This document shows, in pieces, positions 1 through 8,330 of a stretch of DNA of 64,000 nt (its first letter is position 1; the number at the start of each line of letters is the position of its first letter). Origin of the DNA: Scytonema sp045865695 (GTDB taxonomy: Bacteria > Cyanobacteriota > Cyanobacteriia > Cyanobacteriales > Nostocaceae); NCBI RefSeq assembly GCF_045865695.1, contig NZ_BAACAP010000223.1, forward strand, positions 33,315 to 97,314, given 5' to 3'. A model generated the notes under the pieces. It was not told the origin of the DNA. It searched no databases and was given only the letters and a program-made list of their open reading frames with translations. A program made the position numbers and the translations under genes.

Positions 1-388
1 TTTGGTTATATTCCTTCGCTTTACCATCAAAGCTAACGGGATCGTAGAAGTAGCGTTCGTGGATAATTCTGCCATTCTTCCAGAGCTGCAACCCAACTTC
101 TTCAACGTGGATGTGATAGCCATCTTGAGTGGTCGCATCTAAGTGCATTTCTACCATTGAGCGATCGCCATCCACCAAAACAGCACCGATTTTGAAATCG
201 TGAACTTCTTTAATGTTAGCGTTCATTAATTTTTGCCGCTCGATACTTAGAGCACGACCAACACGCGGAGGTTGCATATTTTCTTGAACGATTACATTCT
301 CATCGTAATAGCGTTCGTAGATTTCTTCAGGTGACGGGTTGGTTTTAAAAAACTCTAGTAACTCGTGTATTCGGTTATTGGTAGACAT
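1..388 (-). CDS. SnoaL-like / NTF2-fold protein (partial, runs off the left edge)
   Basis: Reading leftward from the ATG at 386-388 gives 129 residues with no stop before the window edge. The start MSTNNRIHELLEFF and the later pattern of acidic and aromatic residues (VHDFKIGAVLVDGDRSMVEMH; then GYHIHVEEVGLQLWKNGRI) fit the small alpha+beta barrel of SnoaL/NTF2-like proteins, which act as cyclases, isomerases or simple ligand binders. It lies 38 bp after the stop of the MDR oxidoreductase on the same strand, so it is probably the last seen gene of that leftward cluster. The fold is inferred from sequence character only and the substrate is unknown. Confidence 0.55.
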   Translation of the reverse strand, partial: MSTNNRIHELLEFFKTNPSPEEIYERYYDENVIVQENMQPPRVGRALSIERQKLMNANIKEVHDFKIGAVLVDGDRSMVEMHLDATTQDGYHIHVEEVGLQLWKNGRIIHERYFYDPVSFDGKAKEYNQ

Positions 389-426
389 GAGGTTTCTCTA
401 GAATGACTGTTGGGATGACACAGACG

Positions 427-1392
427 CTAAAACGTTAATACAATTTTTCCTGCACTACTAGCTTGATGCACTGCTTCATGAGCTTTTACCACATCTGCAA
501 GGGCGAATTCTTGCCCCACAATTGGACGCAGGTTATTGTTCTGCAATTGGCTGTAAAGCGCACTGTGAATCTGGGCAGATTCTTCCGGGGTTGTTAACCC
601 AATGTATAGCCCAATAACGCTGGCACCTTTCCACAAAATCGGCGTAGGATCGAACGTTACAGGTGCATCGGTACCGCCAATTATGATAATTCGCCCAAAC
701 GTGCCTACTAGACCAACATCTTCTGCCAGTTTTTTAGTCGCATTCATTTCGAGAATAACATCGTAACCTTTGCCTTCAGTCAGTTCAAGCGCCTTTTGCA
801 GATAGTTCGTCGAACGATGGTTAAGGGCGTAGTGTGCGCCTTCTTGTTGCACGAGTTCTAAGCCGCGATCGCTTCCCGCAGTCCCTACCACAGTCATCCC
901 TGCTGCTCTTGCCAATTGCACCGCCGCAGTACCCACCGCACCACTCGCTCCATGCACAAACACGCGCTCGCCCGCCTTGGCGTGAGCTAAGTTGAATAGT
1001 GCATAATAAGCAGTTGGATAGGAATTAACAACAGCAGCACCTTGAGCAAAGGATACGGTGTCGGGCAACGGGTAAACACTAGTAGCATCATGCACTATTA
1101 GTTCTGAATATGCACCCAAGAAGGTGTTAACATAGACGCGATCGCCCACCTTAAATTTCGTTACGCCCTCCCCAATCGCTGCAATTTCTCCAGACGCTTC
1201 AAAGCCTGGAATGTAGGGTAACGCTGGCGTTGGCGCACCATGACTTTGTTCTCTGACATAGGTGTCGAGCGGACTAACGCCTGCTGCATGAACGTGAATC
1301 AGAGCTTCTCCTGCAGCAGGAACGGGATCGGGTAGTTCGATGATTTTGAGTACGTCCGTGGTGCCAAACTCATGCACTTGTACAGCTTTCAT
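427..1392 (-). CDS. NADPH:quinone oxidoreductase-like MDR family protein
   Basis: 321 residues, normal for zinc-free medium-chain dehydrogenase/reductases. The N-terminal GroES-like domain has the family PGFEASGEI stretch near residue 62. The Rossmann fold follows with VHGASGAVGTAAVQLA near residues 145-160, the NADP(H)-binding glycine motif of quinone oxidoreductases. No structural-zinc cysteine cluster is seen. The likely role is NADPH-dependent reduction of quinones or reactive carbonyls in the cytoplasm; the substrate cannot be told. It follows the broken SDR gene and precedes a SnoaL-like gene on the same strand, so it is probably part of one transcription unit under the AraC regulator at 3164-4099. 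Confidence 0.85.
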   Translation of the reverse strand: MKAVQVHEFGTTDVLKIIELPDPVPAAGEALIHVHAAGVSPLDTYVREQSHGAPTPALPYIPGFEASGEIAAIGEGVTKFKVGDRVYVNTFLGAYSELIVHDATSVYPLPDTVSFAQGAAVVNSYPTAYYALFNLAHAKAGERVFVHGASGAVGTAAVQLARAAGMTVVGTAGSDRGLELVQQEGAHYALNHRSTNYLQKALELTEGKGYDVILEMNATKKLAEDVGLVGTFGRIIIIGGTDAPVTFDPTPILWKGASVIGLYIGLTTPEESAQIHSALYSQLQNNNLRPIVGQEFALADVVKAHEAVHQASSAGKIVLTF

Positions 1393-1456
1393 GACAATTT
1401 CTTATTTCTCATAAAATAATTACTTTGCAGAAAAAAGGGAGCGAAATCTGTCCCTA

Positions 1457-2019
1457 CTATTGGACAGTGAAACCACCATCACTGAATAATTCGTAATTTG
1501 TAATTCGTAATTCGTAATTGAAGTCAAAAATTACGAATTACGAACTACGAATTACGAATTGGAGCGAAGCGACTTGACTCCACCGCCCATTGATGCCATA
1601 TTGACAATCGCTCCCGATCCGGTTTTGAGTAGTGCCGGAATCTGATATTTCAGACATAGCCAGACAGCTTTCAAATTGACATCCGTTTCTGCATCCCATT
1701 CCTCCTCTGAGCGTTCAGTCAGAGGAACAGTTTTACCAAAACCCGCATTATTACAAACACAGTCTAATCGCTCGAAGGTTTCTAGCGTTTTGTTCACTAA
1801 TGCTTTTACATCAACAGCTTTCGTTACGTCAGTTTGCACAAATAGGGCTTCAGCACCAACATCTTTGACAAGACGAACAGTTTCTTCGCCTTCTTGAGTA
1901 CGCCGTGCTGCCACAACAACCTTCGCTCCAGCTTGAGCAAAGGCAACTGCAGTTGCCCGACCAATCCCAGAACTGCCACCCGTAACGATCGCAACTTTTC
2001 CTTTCAAACCGAGTTCCAT
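1457..2019 (-). pseudogene. SDR family oxidoreductase, internally deleted
   Basis: The N-terminal part (from 2019) has the classical SDR NAD(P) motif TGGSSGIG at residues 13-20, NNAG near residue 90 and the catalytic-Ser strand NMAS near residue 143. The frame then runs into the heptamer repeat block at 1487-1560 and stops at 1552, so the YxxxK catalytic pair and substrate region (about 95 residues) are missing. On the far side of the repeat, 1457-1486 reads FSDGGFTVQ and a stop, which is the usual SDR C-terminus. The gene was therefore about 250 codons long and lost its middle-to-late part where the repeat now sits. It is very unlikely to be active. Confidence 0.85.
1487..1560. repeat. Inverted block of short tandem repeats (attcgta heptamers)
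   Basis: Left arm (about 1488-1520) is built of AATTCGT-type heptamers and the right arm (about 1528-1560) is its inverted complement, so the whole can fold into a long hairpin. Such tandem heptamers are typical between genes of heterocyst-forming cyanobacteria. Here it sits inside a former SDR gene. Confidence 0.85.
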
Positions 2020-2093
2020 AATTTATTCTTACCTTGCAACATTAGAATTTCCATGCATTACAGTGACTCGATTGGGCGACCGCTTTCCGACCC

Positions 2094-3080
2094 CTACATG
2101 GTCAGCACGACTTTAGCGCCAGCCCCTTGATGCACTTGTGCGATCGCCTCAGCTGCCTGCTCTAGCGGCATTGTTTTAACGGTCAAATCCTTAAAGATGC
2201 CGTCTTGATGCCAACTCAAAATCTCAGCTAATCCTTGACGCACTAAATCCAAATGGTGAACGGTATAGTGAGCGAAATCGGTACCAACGATCGCAAAATT
2301 ACCAGCCAATACCCGAATCATGCTCAGTTCAGGAATAATCCCACTCGCCATACCGATTGGCAGCAATCGTCCTTCTGATGCTATCGATTGAATAGCGGCT
2401 TCAAACAAATCACCGCCCACAGTTTCAAAAGCAACATTCACACCTTTGCCTTGGGTGAATTCTTTGATGCGATCGCTCACGTTTTCTTGCTTGTAGTCAA
2501 TGACACAATCCGCACCCAAGTCTTTCGCATACTGCACTTTTTCTCCGCCGCTTGCCGTAGCAATGACCGTTGCCCCCAGATGCTTGCCGATTTGCACAGC
2601 CGCCGATCCTGTCGCCCCTGTTGCACCTGTGACGAACAGGGTTTCACCCACTTGCAATTGGGCGCGATGCTTGAGGGCAATGTATGCAGTGCCATACATG
2701 ACGGGGAGGGCAGCTGCGATCGTAAAATCAACACTATCAGGGATTGGAACCACGTTTTTGGCAGGAACCGCTACCTGTTCTGCAAACGCACCAAAGTTCG
2801 CAACACCCTCGCTCAGATAAGGCAAGGTCATCAGAACGCGAGTACCAGGTTGTAAATGTGTCGTTCCAGCAATAATCTCACCTGCTGCTTCAAATCCCGG
2901 CGTAAAGGGTAATGCAGGCGGAATTTGAAACATACCATTGACCGCGTACCAATCTGCCGGATTTACGCCCGCTGCTTTGATTCGGACAACCACGCGATCT
3001 ACCGTCGGTTGGAAATCGGCAACCTCTTGGACTTGAATAGCAGTTGGATCGGCAAATTTCTGAACTTGTAAAGCCTTCAT
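2094..3080 (-). CDS. Zinc-independent alcohol dehydrogenase / quinone oxidoreductase (MDR family)
   Basis: 328 residues from the chosen ATG at 3078-3080 (MKALQVQKF). An ATG eight codons upstream (3104) adds MSSSKKST and cannot be excluded. The GroES-like N-terminal domain contains PGFEAAGEI. The nucleotide-binding motif VTGATGATGSAAVQ lies near residues 150-163. It resembles the other MDR gene at 427-1392 in architecture but not closely in sequence. Zinc ligands are not apparent, so a NADPH-dependent enone or quinone reductase is most likely. It sits between the AraC regulator and the broken SDR gene on one strand, and probably belongs to the regulator's target unit. Confidence 0.85.
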   Translation of the reverse strand: MKALQVQKFADPTAIQVQEVADFQPTVDRVVVRIKAAGVNPADWYAVNGMFQIPPALPFTPGFEAAGEIIAGTTHLQPGTRVLMTLPYLSEGVANFGAFAEQVAVPAKNVVPIPDSVDFTIAAALPVMYGTAYIALKHRAQLQVGETLFVTGATGATGSAAVQIGKHLGATVIATASGGEKVQYAKDLGADCVIDYKQENVSDRIKEFTQGKGVNVAFETVGGDLFEAAIQSIASEGRLLPIGMASGIIPELSMIRVLAGNFAIVGTDFAHYTVHHLDLVRQGLAEILSWHQDGIFKDLTVKTMPLEQAAEAIAQVHQGAGAKVVLTM

Positions 3081-3163
3081 AGTAGATTTCTTACTCGAAC
3101 TCATTCAGGTTTAAAGTGTTACCCGAACGATTTCTAGAGTAATGTTTATCCCAACTGCTTTTA

Positions 3164-4099
3164 TTACATAATCTTGCTCGTTTTTTTATACATTCTTGCA
3201 ATTTCTTTGGGAGTAGTACCTGTCAGCCGCTTAAAGTGCCGATTCAGATGTCCCTGATTGGCAAAGCCACACTCTAAGGAGATCTCCGCTAGACTCAAAT
3301 CACCTTTTCGCAACAATTGTTTTGCCCGTTCTACTCGTTGCTGAATTACATACTGATGTGGTGCGATCCCCAGAGATTGCTTAAACAGGCGACTGAAATA
3401 AAACTGGCTCATGTTAACCTGTTGCGCTAACTCTTCTAGTCTTAGACTACAGTCTAGGTGAGTATCAATATAGTCCAGCAACTGATTCAATTTGTACCGA
3501 GGTAATCCATCGGTATAAGTAGCGATTTGGACTTTTTGAACGCCGTATTTTCGCAGCAAGTGCGCCACAAGCGTTACCTTAAGTCGATCGACAAATAAAT
3601 GAGTATTAATGTCTGACGCGATTAATTCCTGTTTTAGGGTGAACAGAATTCCTTGAATTAATGGATCTTGAATGGTGGCAAACTGGGGGATCAGTTCGAT
3701 GCGATCGGAATTAACCAGTTCCTGACCCACTTGAATAAACACATGAGGAGCTAGCCCAACAAACATAAACTCGATATCCTGTTGCCAGTTACAGCGATGC
3801 AGTGCCCCAGCTGGAAGAATAAAGGCGTTATTTTGACCCACTAAATGATGTTGAGACTGCCCGTCAATCGACTGGCTAATTGGCGTACCAGATGTCACCA
3901 TGGTCAAAATATGCATTTGGTGACGGTGTTCGCCTGTGTCGTGCGCGGGCTGTTGCTGTACTTCAAAATGCAAATGAGTCCATTGAGCAGGGCTAGACAA
4001 AGAAGCAGATTTTGGCAAAACCAAATTTGAGGCTTCTGGCTGTTCGCCATAGTCAAGTACAGGGATTTCTTGAGGTTGTACTGGCTGTTCTGCTGTCAT
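3164..4099 (-). CDS. AraC family transcriptional regulator
   Basis: 311 residues. The N-terminal half resembles a cupin-like AraC ligand-binding domain (histidine-rich THLHFEVQQQPAHDTGEHRH near residues 41-60). The C-terminal ~100 residues carry the double helix-turn-helix, with LEELAQQVNMSQFYFSRLFK and later LAEISLECGFANQGHLNRHF. It lies upstream of, and on the same strand as, the redox genes to the left (60-84 bp gap), so local activation is the simplest guess. Its C-terminal domain is closely similar to that of the regulator at 6095-6988 (shared KLFKQS/RLFKQS and QYVIQQRVERAKQLL), so the two are paralogues on either side of CRISPR array 1. Confidence 0.93.
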   Translation of the reverse strand: MTAEQPVQPQEIPVLDYGEQPEASNLVLPKSASLSSPAQWTHLHFEVQQQPAHDTGEHRHQMHILTMVTSGTPISQSIDGQSQHHLVGQNNAFILPAGALHRCNWQQDIEFMFVGLAPHVFIQVGQELVNSDRIELIPQFATIQDPLIQGILFTLKQELIASDINTHLFVDRLKVTLVAHLLRKYGVQKVQIATYTDGLPRYKLNQLLDYIDTHLDCSLRLEELAQQVNMSQFYFSRLFKQSLGIAPHQYVIQQRVERAKQLLRKGDLSLAEISLECGFANQGHLNRHFKRLTGTTPKEIARMYKKTSKIM

Positions 4100-4171
4100 G
4101 CTGATTGTTTTGAGTTAACACTTCACTCTAATTATCATTGTTGAACGCCTTTTAAAAAATCGATGTTTCAA

Positions 4172-4270
4172 TTATCAGCAATAATTGTAGGCGATACTAA
4201 AAACTAACATGGACTCAGGTCTCTGAGGGTATTTTTGACACAGTTATCAGCAATAATTGTAGGCGATACT
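4172..4270. repeat. 27-bp direct repeat, two copies
   Basis: TTATCAGCAATAATTGTAGG followed by CGATACT occurs at 4172-4198 and again at 4244-4270, 72 bp apart, between the AraC gene and the nuclease-gene fragment. The spacing is close to the CRISPR period, but the sequence is unrelated to the CRISPR repeat. Its role is unknown. Confidence 0.8.
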
Positions 4271-4287
4271 CTTTGTAAGCTACTGCT

Positions 4288-4607
4288 CTACATCGGGCTA
4301 CGCCGATGTTCTGCTAAGAAGTGTTCCAAATCCGCTAGAGTGTTGAAATCTAGCAGGGCTTCGCTGAGGTCTTCAAGTACCGAAAGAGAGAGTGTAGAGA
4401 GAAGCGATCGCATCTCATCAGAAAGTTCAGGTCTCAATCGGCGTGTTAACTGTCGAGTAACCAGTGCAAGTGCTTCCACAACTCGTCCTTCTTCCTTCGC
4501 TTCCCGAATTGCCCGTGGCTCTTGAGTCAAATCCAGCCCTAGCATTGCCTTAATCTCCGCTCGACTTAAATTAGCAAACTTATAGACCATTATAGAGGTG
4601 ATAATTT
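4288..4607 (-). pseudogene. C-terminal fragment of Rpn/PD-(D/E)XK family gene (copy 1)
   Basis: About 105 codons match the last third of the full copies at 10145-11035 and 28413-29327: IITSIMVYKFANLS, LDLTQEPRAIREAKEEGR and the C-terminal DEMRSLLSTLSLSVLEDLSE (DUF4351-like). The nuclease core is gone. The apparent ATG at 4609-4611 belongs to a partial CRISPR repeat: homology stops at about 4607, where the sequence becomes TTTCATTAATTTGAAAG. The gene was thus cut by recombination with array 1. It has a single EGR linker unit, against two and four units in copies 2 and 3. Confidence 0.88.
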
Positions 4608-5710
4608 TCATTAATTTGAAAGGTTCGCATGAATCGCATGAAGGCGATCGCCGATGGTTTCAATCCCGCAAGCAGGTTTCATTAATTTGAAAGTCTTGTC
4701 AAAGCCCAGACGACTTAGTAAAGGCATCGTTTCAATCCCGCGAACGGGTTTCATTAATTTGAAAGCTAAAGATATGTTGTGAGCGATCGCAATATTCTTG
4801 TTTCAATCCCGCGAACGGGTTTCATTTATTTGAAAGCTTTCTCAAAAAGGATTTTCTTGCCTTTTCCTTTTTCGGTTTCAATCCCGCGAACGGGTTTCAT
4901 TTATTTGAAAGTACGGTTCTCGCGTAGGGGAGTATCAATTAGAGGAAGTTTCAATCCCGCGAACGGGTTTCATTTATTTGAAAGTAGATGATACCATATT
5001 TTCTATCTCCTATTAACTGAGTTTCAATCCCGCGAACGGGTTTCATTTATTTGAAAGTTGGGGCATGAGGTTAGTAATGATGTTCAAAAACTGTTTCAAT
5101 CCCGCGAACGGGTTTCATTTATTTGAAAGTTGATGCTTTGCATATCGGGCAGTGTGGGGACTTTCTGTTTCAATCCCGCGAACGGGTTTCATTTATTTGA
5201 AAGATCTTCATTAGGCTGCTCTAAGCCTCCAGAAGCAAAGTTTCAATCCCGCGAACGGGTTTCATTTATTTGAAAGTCTATAAACCATCTCCAGCCTTGA
5301 CCCAAACACACATGTTTCAATCCCGCGAACGGGTTTCATTTATTTGAAAGTGATATTAAAGCTTATGTTGATGATACCCAATTGTTTCAATCCCGCGAAC
5401 GGGTTTCATTTATTTGAAAGCAGACTCCAGCCCCCAATGCCACTCCTCAAAACAAGTTTCAATCCCGCGAACGGGTTTCATTTATTTGAAAGAAACCAAC
5501 TTTCAGAAGAAGCTATTAATGAAATTGTGTTTCAATCCCGCGAACGGGTTTCATTTATTTGAAAGAGTATCTATCCCAACTGAATCTCAAACGAATTGGC
5601 GGTTTCAATCCCGCGAACGGGTTTCATTTATTTGAAAGAAGGTGGAATGGTAAATATTTGCTTACACCATTCTGTTTCAATCCCGCGAACGGGTTTCATT
5701 TATTTGAAAG
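4606..5710 (-). CRISPR. CRISPR array 1 (15 full repeats plus one partial, 15 spacers)
   Basis: 37-bp repeats start at 4657, 4729, 4800, 4875, 4948, 5021, 5093, 5167, 5240, 5314, 5384, 5456, 5529, 5602 and 5674; a 17-bp partial repeat lies at 4606-4622. The plus-strand form begins GTTTCAATCCCGCGAACGGG and ends TTTCATTTATTTGAAAG. Spacers are 33-37 bp. The leader lies on the right, and the minus-strand repeat ends GATTGAAAC, the type I handle, so transcription is leftward. Repeats degrade towards the left: the one at 4657 has CGCAAGCAGG, and those at 4657 and 4729 have TTTCATTAATTT. No cas gene is adjacent, but cas scars are present at 5925-6062. Confidence 0.97.
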
Positions 5711-5895
5711 GGCAGCCAACCGAAGCCAATTATAGAGCCATTCCGATGACCATTTTTGGCAGGTCTATTCTAAAAGTCCATTTCTGGCATTCATGAACAA
5801 GCTCTGTGCTCATACCTCAATCGCTGAAACTATTGAATTGTCTATGTTCTGTCAATTTGGCGGGAGGTGGGGGGTTTTCGCCCGTGCTTTGCCCT
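5711..5895 (-). promoter_or_regulatory. CRISPR leader 1
   Basis: This A/T- and G-tract-containing region beside the right end of array 1 is clearly similar to the regions right of arrays 2 and 3. Shared blocks include CCATTTTTGGC, AAAAGTCCATT, CTCTGTGCTCATA and GGCGGGAGGTGGGGGGTTTT followed by GCCCGTGCTTTGCCCTGCCA. The sharing and its position identify it as the leader, holding the array promoter and integration signals, read leftward. Confidence 0.85.
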
Positions 5896-5924
5896 GCCAA
5901 AAAACTGTTAATTTCATTCTAGCA

Positions 5925-6062
5925 TCATAAGATGATTGTCTCTTGCTGTCGAGATAGCTTGGAACCGTAATGCTGTGAAACCATTCTGAAAAAGAACAGT
6001 TGTTACCCATTTACAGTATAGTAATAGCGATCGCTCCACACCCACTGATGTTGATAAACGAC
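5925..6062 (-). pseudogene. Scars of cas2 (5925-5969) and cas4 (6027-6062)
   Basis: On the minus strand, 5925-5969 reads YGSKLSRQQETIIL and a stop. The live Cas2 at 12570 ends YGSEQPRQQDTIIL, so 11 of 14 residues agree. Farther right, 6027-6062 matches the cas4 interval 14216-14251 at 33 of 36 bases (GCGATCGCTCCACACCCA shared). Both scars are in the same order and orientation as in the live cas operon. Array 1 therefore once stood next to a second cas1-cas2-cas4 set, or was copied together with part of it. Confidence 0.85.
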
Positions 6063-6094
6063 CTTCAGTAAACTAAAAAGTTTAGGTTAACAAT

Positions 6095-6988
6095 ATGTCA
6101 ACAGAGAAACCCTCAACCATTGTTTACCCAGGAACGGATGATACTTCGCAGGTCACACCTCGCCTGCCTCTCCTTTCCAGTTACCAATTAGAGTGGAATG
6201 GAATTCAGATCGAGCACCATCGGCAACCAGCTTGGGAGATACCCGAGCACAGCAATGCTCAGCATGTCGTTGTTGTTCATCACTCTGGCACTCAAGTAGA
6301 GCGAGTGTTGAACGAACGCAGGCGGAGTGAGCAGGTTCTCAACGGGAATGTCGTGATTATTCCGGCTAGCGTACTGCATAAATCGAGCTGGGATCGAGAA
6401 AGCGAAGTGACTTTGCTCATGCTTGAGCCTACCCTCTTGGCTCAAATTGCTCATGAATCTGTAGATCGAGATCGTGTTGAACTTCTCCCCCAATTTGCCA
6501 AGCCCGATCCGTTAATTTATGGAATCGGACTTTCCCTGAAATCAGCGCTGGCGTCGAATGGACGGTGCGATCGCCTTTATGTCGATTCCCTAGCAACTAC
6601 GCTATCAATTCATCTGTTGCGGAGTTACTGTACTTGGGAGCAAATCATTCAGAAATATGAGAATGGACTACCTTGGTACAAGCTCAATCAGGTGCTGGAG
6701 TATATCAATGTACATCTTGAGCAAGAAATCAGGCTATTGGCTCTAGCTGAGGTATTAGAAATTAGCCAATACCATTTTTGTAAACTGTTCAAACAGTCGA
6801 TGGGCATTGCTCCTTACCAGTATGTAATTCAGCAGCGAGTGGAGCGAGCAAAGCAGTTGTTGAAGGTAAAGGATCTGTCTATTGCTGATATTGCCTTGCG
6901 ATGTGGCTTTACAAATCAAAGTCACCTAACCAAGCATTTTCGACAACTGACAGGCATCACTCCAAAGGCTTATCGAAAAATTAGTTAA
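6095..6988 (+). CDS. AraC family transcriptional regulator
   Basis: 297 residues. The N-terminal region looks like a cupin-type sensor domain. The C-terminal AraC/XylS DNA-binding domain covers about residues 195-297, with EISQYHFCKLFKQSMGIAPY and IADIALRCGFTNQSHLTKHF. It is a paralogue of the regulator at 3164-4099. It starts 32 bp after the cas4 scar, so its promoter must lie in or next to old cas sequence. The rightward genes after it (rubredoxin, cyclase, cupin, flavoprotein) are candidate targets, but a 390-bp gap separates them. The inducer is unknown. Confidence 0.92.
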   Translation: MSTEKPSTIVYPGTDDTSQVTPRLPLLSSYQLEWNGIQIEHHRQPAWEIPEHSNAQHVVVVHHSGTQVERVLNERRRSEQVLNGNVVIIPASVLHKSSWDRESEVTLLMLEPTLLAQIAHESVDRDRVELLPQFAKPDPLIYGIGLSLKSALASNGRCDRLYVDSLATTLSIHLLRSYCTWEQIIQKYENGLPWYKLNQVLEYINVHLEQEIRLLALAEVLEISQYHFCKLFKQSMGIAPYQYVIQQRVERAKQLLKVKDLSIADIALRCGFTNQSHLTKHFRQLTGITPKAYRKIS

Positions 6989-7422
6989 TCGAGCTTGCCA
7001 GAAAATCCCAAGAATGTGATAACTCAGCAAGAATATGAAAGAATTTAGCATCACTTCCGTTTAATACTTGTTGAAGTCAAGCAGAGTTGGGTGAAAAGCA
7101 TGTGGTTAATGTAAGCTTATGCCAACGAATTGAGACTATTTAGAACCCTATGTGTCCCTGTGGCGTTTGTACATTCTATAGCCATCCTAAATCATTTGTA
7201 AAATTCTCTCTTCTCTCTTTTCTCCCTTGCTCTTTGCGACGCTAGGTGCTTCAACTGGTGGTAACCACAAGCTAGCACTGGCTCCAAAAATGCGCTTAAT
7301 AATTTTTACCTGGATTCCTGTTAATAGAACACAGCAAAGTCAATAAATAATCGGGCGGAGAGAGAAACGCTTGTAGGCAAGTGATAGATAGGCTTTTAGT
7401 TCTCTGGGAGGAAAAGATAGTC
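6989..7422. other. Intergenic region with no recognised gene
   Basis: About 430 bp between the AraC gene and rubredoxin. It has a pyrimidine-rich tract (CTCTTCTCTCTTTTCTCCCTT near 7207) and no convincing coding frame or repeat match to the rest of the window. The rubredoxin promoter should lie in its right half. Confidence 0.5.
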
Positions 7423-7596
7423 ATGAAAACTGCAATGGAAAAATATGTTTGTCTTATCTGTGGTCATGAGTACGACCCAGAGCAGGGGGATTCAGACTCC
7501 GATATTGAACCTGGGACACCTTTTAAAGATGTTTCAGATGATTGGGTCTGTCCAGTTTGTGGCGCAACGAAAGACCAGTTTGAAGTGAAAGAATAA
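7423..7596 (+). CDS. Rubredoxin
   Basis: 57 residues from the ATG at 7423, which follows GGGAGGAAAAG; an in-frame upstream GTG would add an unlikely tail. It has the two rubredoxin knuckles YVCLICGHEYDP and WVCPVCGATKDQFE, i.e. two C-x2-C pairs binding one Fe(SCys)4 centre. It is a small soluble one-electron carrier. The C-terminal membrane helix of the photosystem II-assembly rubredoxin is absent, so it is the short soluble kind. Neighbouring flavoprotein and cupin genes suggest a role in redox stress. Confidence 0.95.
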   Translation: MKTAMEKYVCLICGHEYDPEQGDSDSDIEPGTPFKDVSDDWVCPVCGATKDQFEVKE

Positions 7597-7642
7597 CCTC
7601 TGCTGTCCAACAACTTTCCTCAAAGTTAGGAGACTTATTTCA

Positions 7643-7753
7643 ATGCAATCAAAGGATACTCGTGAAATCGTGAAAGAGGTGCTACGAACAAATGAGCTTC
7701 AAACCTGGTTTATTACCGAGCAACTTGTCGATACCCCACTCGTTCGCAGCTAA
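7643..7753 (+). CDS. Small hypothetical protein (36 aa)
   Basis: The ATG at 7643 is preceded by AGGAGACTTATTTCA, a good ribosome-binding site. The frame encodes 36 residues starting MQSKDTREIVKEVLRTNELQ and stops at 7751-7753. It lies 46 bp after rubredoxin and 88 bp before the cyclase-like gene, all rightward. No family was recognised. It could be a real small protein or the start of a truncated gene. Confidence 0.4.
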   Translation: MQSKDTREIVKEVLRTNELQTWFITEQLVDTPLVRS

Positions 7754-7841
7754 GTAGGTCAATGTATCATCCTCGCTAGAAATGCTTCAACAGATTAGAT
7801 GCTGTTGCACTGTTCGTTTAGGGAGTTAGACAACAATAAAT

Positions 7842-8243
7842 ATGGACAATGAGACCCTTGCTCGCCAGTTCTATGCCGCTTTTAACACTGGCAATGTGGA
7901 CATATTAGATGATATCCTTGCTGTCGATTGGGCAGATCGTCCGGCAATTCCAGGACAAGCACCAGGACCTGATGGCGAAAAGGCAACCATTCGAGCGTTT
8001 CGGACGGCATTTCCTGATGTTCAATTCACTCTCGAAGATATTCTGGTTACAGAAAACAAAGTTGCTGTTCGATCCACGATACATGCTACTCATCAGGGCA
8101 AATTCTTAGGGATTGCTCCAACGAATCGTTCGGTGACATTCAGGACGATGGATATTCATCGAATTGCTGAAGGTCGAATTGCCGAAACATGGCACCTCGA
8201 AGATTTCTACGGGTTACTCCAACAGATCAACGCCTCTCTGTAA
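7842..8243 (+). CDS. SnoaL-like ester cyclase family protein
   Basis: 133 residues, the usual size for single-domain SnoaL/NTF2-fold proteins. Characteristic parts are LARQFYAAFNTGNVDILDDI at the start, IRAFRTAFPDVQFTLEDILV in the middle and the late GRIAETWHLEDFYGLLQQ, close to the pattern of proteins annotated as ester cyclases. These act on polyketides or on unknown small molecules in bacteria; the reaction here is not known. It belongs to the rightward group 7423-9614. Confidence 0.8.
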   Translation: MDNETLARQFYAAFNTGNVDILDDILAVDWADRPAIPGQAPGPDGEKATIRAFRTAFPDVQFTLEDILVTENKVAVRSTIHATHQGKFLGIAPTNRSVTFRTMDIHRIAEGRIAETWHLEDFYGLLQQINASL

Positions 8244-8330
8244 TTTTAAATGCATCCGTTTTACTGTTCAGGTGAAAAGGGTTACATCCACTCTCTCTTC
8301 CTCAAGCTTCAATGAATCAGGTAAAGACAG

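Noticed and set aside
4172..4270. 27-bp direct repeats as an extra CRISPR repeat
   Set aside because: Only two copies, and sequence unrelated to the 37-bp repeats of array 1.
4779..5796. Short open frames across CRISPR arrays (with FNPANGFHLFE-like repeated peptides)
   Set aside because: They are translations of the repeats and spacers; the periodic peptide follows from the repeat itself. Same for frames in arrays 2 and 3.
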